DNA of 64,000 bases from positions 248,001 to 312,000 of the forward strand of contig NZ_RCWL01000001.1 of NCBI RefSeq assembly GCF_003991195.1, in the 5' to 3' direction. Within the stretch, counting starts at the first letter, position 1. Each line of letters begins with the position of its first letter. The DNA is from Gynurincola endophyticus (GTDB taxonomy: Bacteria > Bacteroidota > Bacteroidia > Chitinophagales > Chitinophagaceae). The notes beneath the pieces are model-generated. The model was not told the DNA's origin and did no database searches. It was given only the letters and a program-made list of their open reading frames with translations. Made by a program: the position numbers and the translations under genes. This document shows, one piece after another, positions 56,289 to 64,000 of this stretch.

Positions 56289-56303
56289 TGTAAGATTCTT
56301 ACA
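56289..56303. promoter_or_regulatory. Crp/Fnr-type palindrome, site 2 (perfect)
   Basis: TGTAAGATTCTTACA is a perfect palindrome of 7-base arms. Its centre lies 53 bases from that of site 1, about five helical turns. Confidence 0.6.
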
Positions 56304-56311
56304 TTACTAAC

Positions 56312-56321
56312 TTACATGTAA
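56312..56321. promoter_or_regulatory. short palindrome, site 3
   Basis: TTACATGTAA is perfectly self-complementary. Its centre is about 20.5 bases from that of site 2, or two helical turns. Confidence 0.45.
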
Positions 56322-56423
56322 TGATTCCTTAATTTTTTGGTTATCAAGTTATTTATTGTCTGGTACTACCTTCGTGTTATCAGTTAAACCTACCAATATC
56401 TATCACCAGACAAATAATTGTTT

Positions 56424-57800
56424 ATGCGAAAAAAAGCAACTCTTTTTTCGAAGGCTTCTTATTGCCTTTTCTTCTCCATTTTTAGTTTACTACAGCTGAA
56501 TGCACAAACAGATGCAAAAGCAAAATATGTAGTTCTGATCAGTGTTGACGGTTTACGCCCTGAATTTTACATGGATGCTTCGTGGCCAATGCCGAATCTT
56601 CAATACATGAAAAATAACGGTGCTTATGCACAAGGTGTAACCGGTGTTTTTCCAACAGTAACCTATCCATCACATACTACTATTATTACAGGTGCAACTC
56701 CTGCGAACCATGGAGTATACTACAATACTATTTTTTCGGATACCGGTTCTACTAACAAATGGTACAGAGAAGAAAAGCATATTAAGGTAGCTACTTTATG
56801 GGATGCCGTAAAAGCTGCTGGTAAAACTTCTGCAGTTGTTTCATGGCCTGTTTCGGTAGGTGCTCCTGCTGAATATCTCGTTCCTGAAGATTGGGTAGAT
56901 GATAAAAACGGAACACAATCAGTAAATCCGCATATCAGACCGGAGTCTTTGTTTAGTGAAATTGAAAGAGAAGTAACCGGAAGGTTAGTATATCATAAAG
57001 TATCACTGAACAATCTTGCAATCGATGAAAACTTCAGCAGAATTGCTGCTTATCTGATCAGAACTTATAAGCCAAATTTTACTACGCTCCATATTGTGAG
57101 TGCTGATCATGCGCAACATGGTGTTGGTCGTGAAGGAGATGCAGTGAATAAAGCTTTAGCAGCAGCCGATCATGCTTTAAGCAATGTTTTGGAAGCCATT
57201 GAAATGGCGGGTATTAAAGATAGTACTACCATTATAGTAACCGGTGATCACGGTTTTGTAAATACAAATACTTCTTTTTCTCCGAATGTTCTGCTGGCAA
57301 AAAAAGGCTATATCAAACAGAATGGTAATCAGCGCCAATGGGAAGCTTTGTTTCATTCAGGCGGCGGCTCAGCTTTTCTGCATGTTAAAGACAAGAAAAA
57401 TACAAAAATCGTAGATGATATCAGAAAGATGTTCAATGAATTACCTGCATCACAAAAACGTTTGTTCAGACTGGTAGAAAAAGATGAACTGTTGAAAGTA
57501 GGAGCAGATCCAAATGCGGTATTAGCAATTGCAGCAGCAGAAGGGGTTTCTATTTCGGGTAGTATGAGCGGTGATTTAATTCGTGCGACAAGAGGTGGTG
57601 CACATGGTTATTTTCCAGATTTCAAGAATATTCAGACCGGTTTTGTAGCATATGGAGCCGGCATTAATAAAAACGTAGTAATACCAGAAATGACCCTGAT
57701 GGATATTGCTCCTTTAATCGCTCATCTGATGGGATTAAAAATGGATGCACCTGACGGAATATTATTACCAGGTATCACAGAGTCGCAAAGACGCAGATAA
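56424..57800 (+). CDS. secreted NPP-type phosphodiesterase / nucleotide pyrophosphatase
   Basis: From ATG 56424 this gives 458 residues; a TTG two codons upstream is possible. A signal peptide ends near LNAQT. It has the alkaline-phosphatase-fold nucleophile region TVTYPSHTTIITGATPANHG with the catalytic Thr, metal ligands in SVDGLRPEF, SADHAQHGVG and TGDHGF, and a C-terminal His in GGAHGYFPD. NPPs cut phosphodiester and pyrophosphate bonds of nucleotides and phospholipids. The exact substrate is open. Next to it lies a second TonB receptor, so the pair may form one uptake system. Confidence 0.9.
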   Translation: MRKKATLFSKASYCLFFSIFSLLQLNAQTDAKAKYVVLISVDGLRPEFYMDASWPMPNLQYMKNNGAYAQGVTGVFPTVTYPSHTTIITGATPANHGVYYNTIFSDTGSTNKWYREEKHIKVATLWDAVKAAGKTSAVVSWPVSVGAPAEYLVPEDWVDDKNGTQSVNPHIRPESLFSEIEREVTGRLVYHKVSLNNLAIDENFSRIAAYLIRTYKPNFTTLHIVSADHAQHGVGREGDAVNKALAAADHALSNVLEAIEMAGIKDSTTIIVTGDHGFVNTNTSFSPNVLLAKKGYIKQNGNQRQWEALFHSGGGSAFLHVKDKKNTKIVDDIRKMFNELPASQKRLFRLVEKDELLKVGADPNAVLAIAAAEGVSISGSMSGDLIRATRGGAHGYFPDFKNIQTGFVAYGAGINKNVVIPEMTLMDIAPLIAHLMGLKMDAPDGILLPGITESQRRR

Positions 57801-57847
57801 AAATATCAACAAACACATATCCCGACACTCTAAAAGATAAATTAGTT

Positions 57848-60800
57848 ATGTTTTTCCGCAAGATTCTTTTCTATTTAATGCTGGTAATTATACCTGCTGC
57901 TCTGAATGCGCAGGTAACCACCAGTACTGTTACCGGTGTGGTTAAAGACCCGAATGGTATCGGTTTAGATGGTGCAAGTATTCAGGTTGTGCACGAACCT
58001 TCAGGAACCAAATATGAAACGATTTCAGGTAAAGGTGGTACCTTTACATTAATCGGTCTTCGTATCGGTGGCCCTTACAAATTTGAAGCTTCTTTTGTTG
58101 GTTTAAAAACCATCATTATCGAAGGGTTTAGTCTTACATTAGGTGATCCTTATGAAATCGTTGCAGGTTTTGTTGATGCAACAGCAGGTATGCAACAGGC
58201 TGTAGTAACAGCCAGCCGTAAACAACTGGTTGAAAGAAGTGGTGCTTCTACTACTATTAATTCTACCCAATTAGCTACCTTACCATCATTCAACAGAAGT
58301 ATTTCCGACTTTATTTCATTAACACCTCAGTCAAATGGCGGTTCTTCTTTCGCGGGAAGAAGCGGTTATTATAACAACCTGAAAATTGACGGTGCTAACC
58401 TGAATAACAGCTTCGGTTTAAATACTAACCCTTTACCGGGTGGTGGTTCTTCACCTATTTCTTTAGACGCATTTGATCAGGTTTCTGTGAACATTGCGCC
58501 TGTTGACGTAAGACAGTCTGGTTTCACCGGAGCCGGTATCAATGCTGTTACCAAAAGCGGTACAAACGAGTTGAAAGGGTCTGCTTTCTTCTTCTATAGA
58601 GATCATACTTTCTCTGGTTTAAAATCAGGTGATGTAAAATTAGAAAGAACAGCAGTAGCTTCTTCTAAAAAATCAATCGGTATGACATTAGGTGGGCCGA
58701 TTATTAAAGACAAGGTATTCTTCTTCATGAACGGAGAATATGAAATGAATTCAGGAACAAGAATTACCAACTGGAATCCATTGGGAACTCCGGGAGCAGT
58801 AGGTAATATTTCAAATACTCCATTAGACTCAATGGCAAAGTTGTCAAACTTCTTAAAAGAGAAGTATGGCTATGAAACCGGAGCTTACTCTAACTTTCCG
58901 GTTGCTAAAAGAAATAACTATAAATATCTATTGAAGGTTGACTGGAATATCAATAACAGACATAAGCTGACTGCCAAATATAATGACTTCGTAAGTACGG
59001 AAGATCCTTCTTCTATCAACAGCAGTTCTATTATTGGTGGTGGTGGTTTCTCTTTACCTGGAAGCACCAACCTGATTTCAAGTTTGCCAAATGGTAGAAT
59101 TGGTAATCAGTCAATGGTTTTTGAAAACTCTGTATACGGGTTTAAGAGAATTGTTCGTTCTGGAACTTTAGAATTGAACAGTAACTTCAGAAGATTCTCT
59201 AACAGTTTATTGTTTACTGCCAGCAGAATCAGAGATACGCGTATTACCAATAGCTCTCCTTTTCCGTTTGTTGAAATATTTGACGGCGGTGCTACACCAA
59301 GAAACTATATGAGCTTCGGTTATGAGCCATATAGTTATAATAATGATGTAATTAACAAAGTGTGGAATATTACTGATAACTTTACTTATTATGCAGGTAA
59401 TCATACATTAACCGGTGGTTTCAGTTATGAACACCAGATGGTAGGAAACATGTTTATGCCAGGTGCACAAAGTTATTATATCTATGGTTCTTTGAATGAC
59501 TTTGTTACTGATCAGGCTCCTTTGTACTATTCTTATGCTTATTCAATGGTGGCAGGACAAAAAGCCGTTTATTCGGCAGAAGTTAAATATGGTCAGGCCG
59601 CATTATACCTTCAGGATGAAATCAGGGTAAATGATAAAATGAAAGTGACTTTAGGGTTACGTGCAGAAAGACCGGTATTTACCGAGAAGGCATTGGAAAA
59701 TCCAGCGATTACAGCGTTAACATTCCCTGATAAAAATGGTAATTTAAAACATTACAATGGTCAATGGCCAAATGCAAGAATTCTGTTGTCACCAAGAGCA
59801 GGATTAAGATATGATGTATTGGGAGATAAATCATTTATTATCCGTGCAAGTACAGGTATTTTCAGTGGGTTAGCTCCATTTGTTTGGTTAACAAATATGC
59901 CGACTAACTCAGGTATGTATCAAAATAGTGTTGCATTAAGAAACAGCAACCCTGATGAAGCAGCATTGTTGAATAATATTCGATTCAATCCTGACTTAGA
60001 TGCATACTCTTCTTTGTTCCCTCCTGTAGCGGGTACAACCATTCCAAGTAACATTGTTTTGATTGATCAGAATTTCAAATTTCCGATGATTTTCAGAACA
60101 AATATCGGAGTTGAGAAATATTTAGGAAAAGGTTACCGTTTCACATTTGATGGTATTATCAGTAAAGATATTAATGCGGTTCGTATGCGTAATGCTAACC
60201 TGAAAGATCCTACGGGTGTATTGAATGGTCCGGATAACAGACCTCGTTATATGTCAAATGCTGCTGTAGACAGATCTATTTATCCTAATATCTCTTCTGC
60301 TATCGTTCTGGAAAATACGAACAAAGGATACTCATATGCATTAACAGCTCAGTTGTCAAAAGACTTTACAAAAGGTTTGTATGGTTCAGTTGCTTACACC
60401 TATACCGGTGCAAAAGACGTAGGCGGTAACTCTGGTTCTCAGGCATTTCAGATCTGGAACTCTACTGCAACTATCAATGGCGCAAACTCAATGGAATTAC
60501 ATCCTTCAGCCTCTTTGGCAAGACACAGAGTGATCAGTATGTTGTCGTACAGACTGGAATATGCTAACCATGCATCAACTACTATCTCATTAATTTATGA
60601 AGGTGCTCCATCAGGAAATATTACCTACCGCGTAAACGGAGATATTAACGGAGATGGTATTAACCAAGACTTGTTATACATTCCTAATAAAGCAGCTGAT
60701 TTAAATTTTGAAGCATATTCACAGAATGTAAATGGTGTAACTTATAATTTCACAGCAGAACAACAAGCGGCTGCGTTCGAGCAGTTTATTAATAATACAC

Positions 60801-61156
60801 CGTATTTGAATAAAAATCGTGGTAAATACGCTGAAAGAAATGGCGCAGTTGCACCATGGATCAATGATATCTCTGCCAGAATTATGCAAGAGTTCTTTAT
60901 CAAACGTAAAAATGGTGGCCGTCATACATTACAACTTACAGCAGACTTCCTGAACTTTGGTAACTTATTAAATAAATACTGGAGCATCAGACAGTCTACC
61001 ACTACTACACAACCGATCGCTTTCAGATCGTATAATGCAAATGGTGAGCCTGTATATCGTATGCAACAAACAGGTGGTAAATTATTCACACAACCTTACC
61101 AAACTATTTATGGTAGTACCTGGAGCATGCAGTTGGGTGTACGTTATATTTTTTAG
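57848..61156 (+). CDS. large TonB-dependent receptor (Oar-like)
   Basis: This 1102-residue protein has a signal peptide (NAQV), an N-terminal carboxypeptidase-regulatory-like domain (GVVKDPNGIGLDGASIQVVH), a plug region (STQLATLPSFNRSISDFISL, SPISLDAFDQVSVNIAPVDV) and a beta-barrel ending ...GVRYIF. The plug SGFTGAGINAVTKSGTNELKG and YRDHTF match the Oar-like branch. It lies 47 bases after the NPP gene and before a small lipoprotein gene, with no SusD. The substrate is unknown. Confidence 0.92.
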   Translation: MFFRKILFYLMLVIIPAALNAQVTTSTVTGVVKDPNGIGLDGASIQVVHEPSGTKYETISGKGGTFTLIGLRIGGPYKFEASFVGLKTIIIEGFSLTLGDPYEIVAGFVDATAGMQQAVVTASRKQLVERSGASTTINSTQLATLPSFNRSISDFISLTPQSNGGSSFAGRSGYYNNLKIDGANLNNSFGLNTNPLPGGGSSPISLDAFDQVSVNIAPVDVRQSGFTGAGINAVTKSGTNELKGSAFFFYRDHTFSGLKSGDVKLERTAVASSKKSIGMTLGGPIIKDKVFFFMNGEYEMNSGTRITNWNPLGTPGAVGNISNTPLDSMAKLSNFLKEKYGYETGAYSNFPVAKRNNYKYLLKVDWNINNRHKLTAKYNDFVSTEDPSSINSSSIIGGGGFSLPGSTNLISSLPNGRIGNQSMVFENSVYGFKRIVRSGTLELNSNFRRFSNSLLFTASRIRDTRITNSSPFPFVEIFDGGATPRNYMSFGYEPYSYNNDVINKVWNITDNFTYYAGNHTLTGGFSYEHQMVGNMFMPGAQSYYIYGSLNDFVTDQAPLYYSYAYSMVAGQKAVYSAEVKYGQAALYLQDEIRVNDKMKVTLGLRAERPVFTEKALENPAITALTFPDKNGNLKHYNGQWPNARILLSPRAGLRYDVLGDKSFIIRASTGIFSGLAPFVWLTNMPTNSGMYQNSVALRNSNPDEAALLNNIRFNPDLDAYSSLFPPVAGTTIPSNIVLIDQNFKFPMIFRTNIGVEKYLGKGYRFTFDGIISKDINAVRMRNANLKDPTGVLNGPDNRPRYMSNAAVDRSIYPNISSAIVLENTNKGYSYALTAQLSKDFTKGLYGSVAYTYTGAKDVGGNSGSQAFQIWNSTATINGANSMELHPSASLARHRVISMLSYRLEYANHASTTISLIYEGAPSGNITYRVNGDINGDGINQDLLYIPNKAADLNFEAYSQNVNGVTYNFTAEQQAAAFEQFINNTPYLNKNRGKYAERNGAVAPWINDISARIMQEFFIKRKNGGRHTLQLTADFLNFGNLLNKYWSIRQSTTTTQPIAFRSYNANGEPVYRMQQTGGKLFTQPYQTIYGSTWSMQLGVRYIF

Positions 61157-61170
61157 TTCTGAAAATTAAA

Positions 61171-61668
61171 ATGGAGATTATGCGCGCTAATATATTGATA
61201 AGTGCAATAACAGTATTATTGTTTTCATCTTGCACAAAGAATAATGATTTCATTAAAGAAACATTGGAGGAAGCTCTTCCAACAATCGAAATCACCAGCC
61301 TTGGATTATTATCTCAGGTAAATCCTTTCAACCCGACCGATGTTGCCCAGGTAACTTTCGGTGGCTCTTTAACAAAAACAGAACCAGGTGTTTTAGATGT
61401 TGCCTGGTATACTAACTCAGGACAGCTTGTTGACAGCATTCATTTTGACAACTGGACGCAGGCTGCTTCCGCGCAAACCCGTAACAACAGTGTAACGACT
61501 GAAATGATTGCTTCTACTTATCCGAATACGTCTTCTTTTTCAGGTAACCTGAATTTACAGTTGAGAATACTTCCAGCTTCAAGTAACTATACGCTTCGGG
61601 TATATGTGAGAACAAAAGACGGTACAATGTCTACTATGGCCGTATCCGGATTAATCAGAATAAAGTAA
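61171..61668 (+). CDS. small outer-membrane-type lipoprotein (165 aa)
   Basis: This 165-residue protein has a lipobox (LLFSSCTKNND) and a beta-rich body without recognised motif. It starts 14 bases after the large receptor stop, so it is likely the third gene of the NPP/receptor unit. ATG 61180 is an alternative start. Function unknown; it may assist the receptor. Confidence 0.8.
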   Translation: MEIMRANILISAITVLLFSSCTKNNDFIKETLEEALPTIEITSLGLLSQVNPFNPTDVAQVTFGGSLTKTEPGVLDVAWYTNSGQLVDSIHFDNWTQAASAQTRNNSVTTEMIASTYPNTSSFSGNLNLQLRILPASSNYTLRVYVRTKDGTMSTMAVSGLIRIK

Positions 61669-61672
61669 AAGT

Positions 61673-61703
61673 AAAGAGCGGATATTTAATATCCGCTCTT
61701 TTA
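61673..61703 (+). terminator. terminator after the small lipoprotein gene
   Basis: A 12-bp stem AAAGAGCGGATA/TATCCGCTCTTT with a five-base loop, followed by T. Confidence 0.9.
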
Positions 61704-61798
61704 TACTTTGCCATCAGATTGATTTTACCGTTTGTTATTCTGTTAATAGTTAATTGGATTAATTTTTGTGAATATTCATTATCCTAAAACTATTAAAA

Positions 61799-62458
61799 AT
61801 GATGACAGAGGAACAATACAAAATTAAGTTTGGCGAAGAAGATGCGGTAGGTTGGGATTTTATTGATCAAAGACTGAACAATATTTACCAGGGAATAGAA
61901 CCGAGACATTATGGACCGCTTTGTGGAATTCACTATATGGCCGGTGGAACTGATCCAATAGACGGCATCAGTGTATATGATAGTAAGCAGCAATCAGAAC
62001 ATTTGCATCTGGTGAGTTATGGAATGAGTGAGCTGTATTATGCGCCCGAAAAAGCGGGGGGAGAATTCAGTAAGTGGGGTTTTGAATTTACTTTTCGGTT
62101 AAAACCATTTATTGGGGACAATGGTGATCCTGGTTGGGCGATGCATGTTTTTAATAATCTGGCAAGATATGTTTATAGTAGCGGGAGATGGTTTGAGGAG
62201 AATCAGTTTATACCGGCTAACGGGCCTATAAGATTAGAAACCGATACACAGATTGTTGGTTTTGTAACAACTTTAGATCCGGAGCTTGGAAAAATTGAGA
62301 CGCCACACGGTGAATTATCTTTTATACAATTGGTGGGTATTACGCAAAAGGAAACAGATCTTATTAAAGAAAATCTTTCGCAGGATTATATTGGTAAGTT
62401 CATAGAAAACATGAAACTGGATAATCCACTATTAATTACAGATTTATCTAGAAAATAG
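61799..62458 (+). CDS. SUFU (Suppressor of fused)-domain protein
   Basis: This 219-residue protein has the bacterial SUFU layout (HYGPLCGIHYMAGGTDPIDG, LHLVSYGMSELYYAPEKAGG, WGFEFTFRLKPF, ending LVGITQKETDLIKE). In bacteria, SUFU proteins are frequent immunity proteins of polymorphic toxin systems. No toxin gene is seen here. The start is ATG 61799 or 61802 (ATGATG). It is close to an unknown convergent gene. Confidence 0.88.
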   Translation: MMTEEQYKIKFGEEDAVGWDFIDQRLNNIYQGIEPRHYGPLCGIHYMAGGTDPIDGISVYDSKQQSEHLHLVSYGMSELYYAPEKAGGEFSKWGFEFTFRLKPFIGDNGDPGWAMHVFNNLARYVYSSGRWFEENQFIPANGPIRLETDTQIVGFVTTLDPELGKIETPHGELSFIQLVGITQKETDLIKENLSQDYIGKFIENMKLDNPLLITDLSRK

Positions 62459-62534
62459 CAGAAACTGCAGTGAGATTTTTTTGGTTTATAGTACAGGTTA
62501 AACACTCCGCTGCAGATTTTTATGCTGAAATATT

Positions 62535-63083
62535 CTAATCTTTATACTCTTTCGATAGTTTTTCTATTGTTCGTTCGAGTGTATGGTTTACTTCTTTAAG
62601 AATTGTTGCATTAATTTCAGAAGTGTTAGTAATCGGAGATAGTTTGAACGAATTAAAAGCAAGGTCAGCATATACCATTACATCAATACCATCCCAATAA
62701 TAATCATAAATCATAGCATATCCATTTTCCTGTTCCTTTAAGAAGGGCGTGATTTTCTCAAGCCATGAAAGTATTGGTAATATTTCATAATAGTTTTCAC
62801 TGAAGAAGACTGTAGATAATATCCATGTTTCGGAAGCCGGATCGAAATATTCAACTGTTCCCGTTTGCTTATGATTTATTAATTCCTCAATAATAATGCG
62901 ATTATTGGTAGTATTGTAAAAAGGAATGTTTTGCAGTTTTTCAGGAGAGTACATTTTTCGACTATTCCACCAGTTCATCCACTCATCCGAAAGCGCTGAT
63001 TTCTCAGGTGTTTGGGTAAAAAAGTTTTCAAGATTTTCTTTGGTTATTTTGATCTTTACAAAGAGTGAACTCAGTTCTGACAT
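62535..63083 (-). CDS. hypothetical protein of unknown family (182 aa)
   Basis: This acidic soluble protein has no signal peptide or membrane helix. Aromatic-rich segments (EWMNWWNSRKM, YYEILPILSWLEKI, AMIYDYYWDGIDVMVYAD) are reminiscent of immunity proteins, but I cannot place the family. It is convergent with the SUFU gene at 77 bases distance. Confidence 0.7.
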   Translation of the reverse strand: MSELSSLFVKIKITKENLENFFTQTPEKSALSDEWMNWWNSRKMYSPEKLQNIPFYNTTNNRIIIEELINHKQTGTVEYFDPASETWILSTVFFSENYYEILPILSWLEKITPFLKEQENGYAMIYDYYWDGIDVMVYADLAFNSFKLSPITNTSEINATILKEVNHTLERTIEKLSKEYKD

Positions 63084-63293
63084 GACAATTACGTATTTTT
63101 AATACCAGTTATATCAAATATCGCTCCTTTTTTTTGAAACAAATTCGTTATAATCCGAACCAGTTTTATTAAAACGAGGATATAATATCATCAAAGATAA
63201 ATTACTAAAAAGTTATTAATAAAAAAGTGAATCAATAGCATCATTACCGGAAGATATCTTTGTAGTGAATGATATTGTTACAACTTTACTAAG

Positions 63294-63307
63294 TTGAATT
63301 AATTCAA
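63294..63307. promoter_or_regulatory. 14-bp palindrome before the second GDPD gene
   Basis: TTGAATTAATTCAA is perfectly self-complementary and lies ten bases before the ATG. A partly overlapping inverted repeat CAACTT/AAGTTG is at 63281-63296. Operator-like, unproven. Confidence 0.4.
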
Positions 63308-63317
63308 TTGCATAATT

Positions 63318-64000
63318 ATGAAAAAAAATATTCCTCTTTTTTTATCCCTTATTATTTTACATGTATTTTCTTTTTCTCAAAATGTAACCGGGATAAAGTT
63401 TAATGATGTAAATGAGCTAAAGAGCTTTTTAAGTTATGCACCAGGTAAAACTCCTTTAATCAGTGCTCACAGAGGGGGGCCGGTAAGTGGGTACCCTGAA
63501 AATGCTATTGAAACATTCGAAAAGAATATGAATAGCCTTCCATTGATTGTTGAAACGGATATTGCTTTGTCAAAAGATTCAGTATTAGTGATGATGCATG
63601 ATAACCGTTTAGATAGAACGACCACTGGTTCAGGCCTGGTGTCTGATTATACTTTAGCTGAATTAAAGCAGTTTTATTTGAAAGATAATGATGGAAAGGT
63701 AACTTCTTATAGAATTCCGACTTTGGAAGAAGTGCTAAGATGGGGAAAAGATAAAGTTATTTTTAACCTGGATGTAAAACGAGGAGTGCCTTTCCGTAAA
63801 GTAATTGAAATGGTTCAAAAGTGTAAGGCATCTGCTTATTCAGTAATTATTACTTATAATGCAAATCAGGCAATAGAAGTCTTTAATATTGATTCAACGT
63901 TGATGCTTTCCGTTTCTGTAAGAGGAGCTGAGGATTTAGCACGTTTAACCGGTGCTGGTATTCCCGAACGAAATATGATTGCATTTGTAGGAACAAGCGC
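63318..64000 (+). CDS. second secreted GDPD, truncated by the window edge
   Basis: The frame is open from ATG 63318 to the end of the window (227 codons, no stop yet). It has a signal peptide (IPLFLSLIILHVFSFSQ). The GDPD core has ISAHRGGPVSGYPENA, the metal acids in LIVETDIALSKD, and MMHDNRLDRTTTGSG. It hydrolyses glycerophosphodiesters outside the inner membrane. It is clearly related to the GDPD at 48139-48999, though sequence between motifs differs. The remaining C-terminal part is not visible. Confidence 0.92.
   Translation, partial: MKKNIPLFLSLIILHVFSFSQNVTGIKFNDVNELKSFLSYAPGKTPLISAHRGGPVSGYPENAIETFEKNMNSLPLIVETDIALSKDSVLVMMHDNRLDRTTTGSGLVSDYTLAELKQFYLKDNDGKVTSYRIPTLEEVLRWGKDKVIFNLDVKRGVPFRKVIEMVQKCKASAYSVIITYNANQAIEVFNIDSTLMLSVSVRGAEDLARLTGAGIPERNMIAFVGTS

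Overview
The window reads as chromosomal DNA of a Bacteroidota bacterium, most likely of the Chitinophagaceae or a close relative. The evidence is AT-rich sequence, SusC/SusD proteins, FecI/FecR-type sigma and anti-sigma pairs, type IX secretion (T9SS) C-terminal domains, surface-type lipoproteins with Asp/Lys-rich tails after the lipobox Cys, several TTG/GTG starts, and repeated TAnnTTTG promoter elements upstream of genes. The genus cannot be fixed from the sequence alone. No tRNA, rRNA, CRISPR array, insertion sequence or prophage was seen.

Positions 1-33700 are mostly core genome: two M23 peptidases, bcp peroxiredoxin, birA, rsfS-ftsH-LUD, a GGCT-like protein, an LpxH-like hydrolase, an MscS channel, a MerR regulator, gyrB, serS, gcvH, an ECF sigma factor, a VanZ protein, prfA, an amidohydrolase, recO with a PorZ-like T9SS protein, an RND/MMPL permease, a TlpA-type thioredoxin lipoprotein, gatB, an M28 peptidase and alaS. 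Rho-independent hairpins separate many units. A likely small RNA on the minus strand near 16700-16872 has the shape expected of a 6S-type RNA.

Positions 33860-37020 form a regulator cluster: an AraC protein with a Cys cluster, a LitR/CarH-like MerR protein lacking the cobalamin ligands, an ECF sigma factor, and idi. This resembles the regulatory edge of a Bacteroidota carotenoid locus, but no crt genes are present. Each regulator is preceded by a palindromic operator-like sequence.

Positions 37330-64000 are an accessory nutrient-acquisition region. It opens with two tandem T9SS-exported clan GH-A-like glycosidases. Next comes an ECF sigma/FecR/SusC/SusD unit ending in a glycerophosphodiester phosphodiesterase. 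A TonB-dependent receptor follows, in a tight operon with three lipoproteins (beta-helix, beta-propeller, leucine-rich repeat) behind an 11-bp tandem array that resembles a Pho box. A Crp/Fnr regulator then precedes a phosphodiesterase/nucleotide pyrophosphatase, a second large TonB receptor and a lipoprotein, with three helically phased palindromes in between. The region ends with a SUFU-domain protein, an unknown 182-residue protein and a second GDPD gene cut by the window edge. Two GDPDs and an NPP-type enzyme beside several outer-membrane receptors suggest scavenging of organic phosphodiesters. That is an inference from gene content.
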